From Gammaproteobacteria bacterium RIFCSPHIGHO2_12_FULL_38_11 (GTDB lineage Bacteria; Pseudomonadota; Gammaproteobacteria; Coxiellales; Coxiellaceae): a stretch of 9,043 nt of DNA. The notes beneath the pieces are model-generated. The model saw only the letters and a list, made by a program, of their open reading frames with translations, did not search any database and was not told the DNA's origin. The stretch spans positions 1 through 9,043 of the forward strand of contig MGXX01000081.1 of NCBI GenBank assembly GCA_001801515.1, given 5' to 3'. This document shows, piece after piece, positions 8,312 to 9,043 of the stretch. The stretch's first letter is position 1; each line of letters starts with the position of its first letter. The position numbers were made by a program, and so were the translations under genes.

Positions 8312-8379
8312 ATTATTCGCAAGTCACATGGCCACTCCATAGCAGACACTCAGCACTGCATCAAGGTTGAAGCACTTGA

Positions 8380-8559
8380 TTTTATTGCCTTTATTGTGAA
8401 TGCATTAAAGCGTCTCATCCCAATCAGCGTAACCCGTTTGATTTTTCACTCGGGTTTTTTAATGTTCCTGGTAAGGGATTATCTTTGTTTTACCCTAAAC
8501 ATGCTTTTGAGGTTGATCAGGCACTTGGCAAAACAGCCAAAGCTTCAAATAAGTTCTAG
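8380..8559 (+). pseudogene. Possible gene remnant: open frame of 59 codons without a start
   Basis: From 8380 a plus frame runs to a TAG at 8557 and reads like a soluble protein tail, including NPFDFSLGFFNVPGKGLSLF and ending TAKASNKF. There is no start codon or ribosome-binding site, and a TGA lies immediately before. A second plus frame, shifted relative to this one, is open upstream (KVEALDFIAFIVNALKR, about 8363-8413), so a frameshifted remnant is conceivable. I do not recognise the family. A chance open frame is a real alternative. Confidence 0.25.
8431..8460 (+). terminator. Terminator-like hairpin with T-run
   Basis: AACCCG (8431-8436) pairs with CGGGTT (8451-8456) across a 14-base loop, and the run of T ends at 8460. 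This is the form of a plus-strand intrinsic terminator, although the stem is short and the loop long. No plus-strand gene ends just upstream, so it may end an unrecognised transcript or be accidental. Confidence 0.35.
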
Positions 8560-8593
8560 CTGGCAATAAGTCATGCCTAGAGATGGAGGAACC

Positions 8594-8632
8594 GTGTGTT
8601 ACGGTGTGTGGTGGTATGTCATGGTGTGTTAC
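8594..8632 (+). repeat. GTGTGTTAC direct repeat in a GT-rich tract
   Basis: GTGTGTTAC occurs at 8594-8602 and 8624-8632, with further GTGTG between, just beyond the stop of the RES gene. ACCGT-GTGTT-ACGGT (8591-8605) can fold as a five-pair hairpin without a T-run. Probably simple-sequence character; no function can be assigned. Confidence 0.4.
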
Positions 8633-8677
8633 TTCATTTGCACTTCAGAATTGTAGCGATCAAATGATTAATTTTGG

Positions 8678-9043
8678 CTACATAGCTGGAAATGGTAAAA
8701 CCCCATCTACTAAATATGAATCGATAGAAAAATTCACGGCTTCAATCTCAATTGCATTTGTTCGTAAAAATTCGACGACTCGATGATCTGCTACACATTG
8801 CCATGATTGGAAAAAAACATTTTCAGGTAGCTTCTTCGCAAACGCTGCCGGAGCAAATACTCCAATATTCACTCCAGCGCCTGGATCTCTTGCAGAAAAA
8901 TAATTAAATCCACTTATTCCTTCATCACGCATTACTGTGCCAAGCTCTTGGCTTGCCGAGTAATCTACAGGTGAAGATATCACATCTCTAAATTTTGAAA
9001 ATGGATCATCGATGAATCGAATGGCTTTCTCTGTATTAATATG
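8678..9043 (-). CDS. RES-domain protein, C-terminal part (5' end outside window)
   Basis: The minus frame is open from the window edge to a TAG at 8680-8678, giving 121 residues. The translation has the second half of a RES domain: DYSASQELGTVMRDEGISG, then FNYFSARDPGAGVNIGVFAP, then FQSWQCV, with a C-terminal tail ending LPFPAM. The YxSxRDP stretch and the following VNIGVF strand are the parts I used for recognition, and the Ser in YFSARDP may be the conserved Ser of the name. Characterised RES toxins degrade NAD+ and are usually neutralised by an Xre/DUF2384 antitoxin encoded just upstream. That position would be right of this window, so pairing cannot be tested. A GTG at 8983 could start a shorter product, but the frame is open and domain-like upstream of it, so it is not taken as the start. 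The gene points toward the Fic gene on the same strand, with a 570-base gap, so an operon is unlikely. Confidence 0.8.
   Translation of the reverse strand, partial: HINTEKAIRFIDDPFSKFRDVISSPVDYSASQELGTVMRDEGISGFNYFSARDPGAGVNIGVFAPAAFAKKLPENVFFQSWQCVADHRVVEFLRTNAIEIEAVNFSIDSYLVDGVLPFPAM

Larger units (their letters stand above)
8108..8677. other. Gene-poor spacer between the Fic and RES genes
   Basis: No complete gene could be supported in these 570 bases. The part next to the Fic gene (about 8155-8320) is very AT-rich and carries several short repeats and a weak minus-strand promoter candidate. The middle (about 8380-8560) has a coding-like plus frame and a terminator-like hairpin. The part next to the RES stop (8590-8640) is rich in GTGTG. 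The mixture suggests a decayed or recombined segment, not a compact promoter region. Confidence 0.5.

Noticed and set aside
8264..8325. Possible XerC/XerD dif-like site (GCGCATAT and the complement ACTTGCGAATAA)
   Set aside because: The words resemble parts of dif arms, but no 11-6-11 arrangement with a TTATGTTAAAT-type arm could be aligned.
8583..8786. A 67-codon plus-strand open frame starting MEEPCVTVCGG
   Set aside because: It covers the GT-rich tract and then overlaps the RES gene antisense; its composition is unnatural and no family is recognisable.

Overview
The window comes from an AT-rich bacterial chromosome or large replicon. Gene style (a secreted M28 peptidase, a giant kinase/ATPase signalling protein, a long Fic protein, a RES-domain protein) suggests a gammaproteobacterium, perhaps of the Legionella/Coxiella group. 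That placement is an impression from protein style and base composition only; no rRNA or other marker gene is present.

Layout. Positions 1-1369 (minus) hold the first 456 codons of a secreted, PA-domain-containing M28 zinc peptidase whose 3' end lies off the left edge. A 284-base divergent spacer follows. It carries a plus-strand extended -10 promoter, a minus-strand promoter-like pair whose 17-base spacer is filled by a near-perfect palindrome, and a short segment resembling a dispersed repeat. Positions 1654-6573 (plus) encode one 1639-residue protein fusing a Ser/Thr kinase domain, an AAA-type ATPase, a long helical repeat region, a GAF domain and a C-terminal GGDEF diguanylate cyclase domain. 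After a 34-base convergent junction, positions 6608-8107 (minus) encode a 499-residue Fic-domain protein with an intact HPFEDGNGR catalytic loop. The 570 bases from 8108 to 8677 hold no convincing complete gene, but contain short repeats, a terminator-like hairpin and an orphan coding-like frame. Positions 8678-9043 (minus) are the C-terminal part of a RES-domain protein, running off the right edge.

How the genes might work together. The large protein is probably a cytosolic signal integrator: kinase and ATPase domains, a small-molecule or redox sensing GAF domain, and c-di-GMP synthesis as output. Its GGDEF domain has lost the usual RxxD inhibitory site. The Fic and RES proteins lie on the same strand next to each other. 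Both belong to families that act on nucleotides or cofactors (ATP for Fic, NAD+ for RES) and that often work as toxins or effectors. No partner antitoxin is visible for either, so a toxin-antitoxin or defence role is only a hypothesis. The peptidase looks like ordinary housekeeping or nutritional metabolism. No tRNA, rRNA, CRISPR array, transposase or integrase was recognised.
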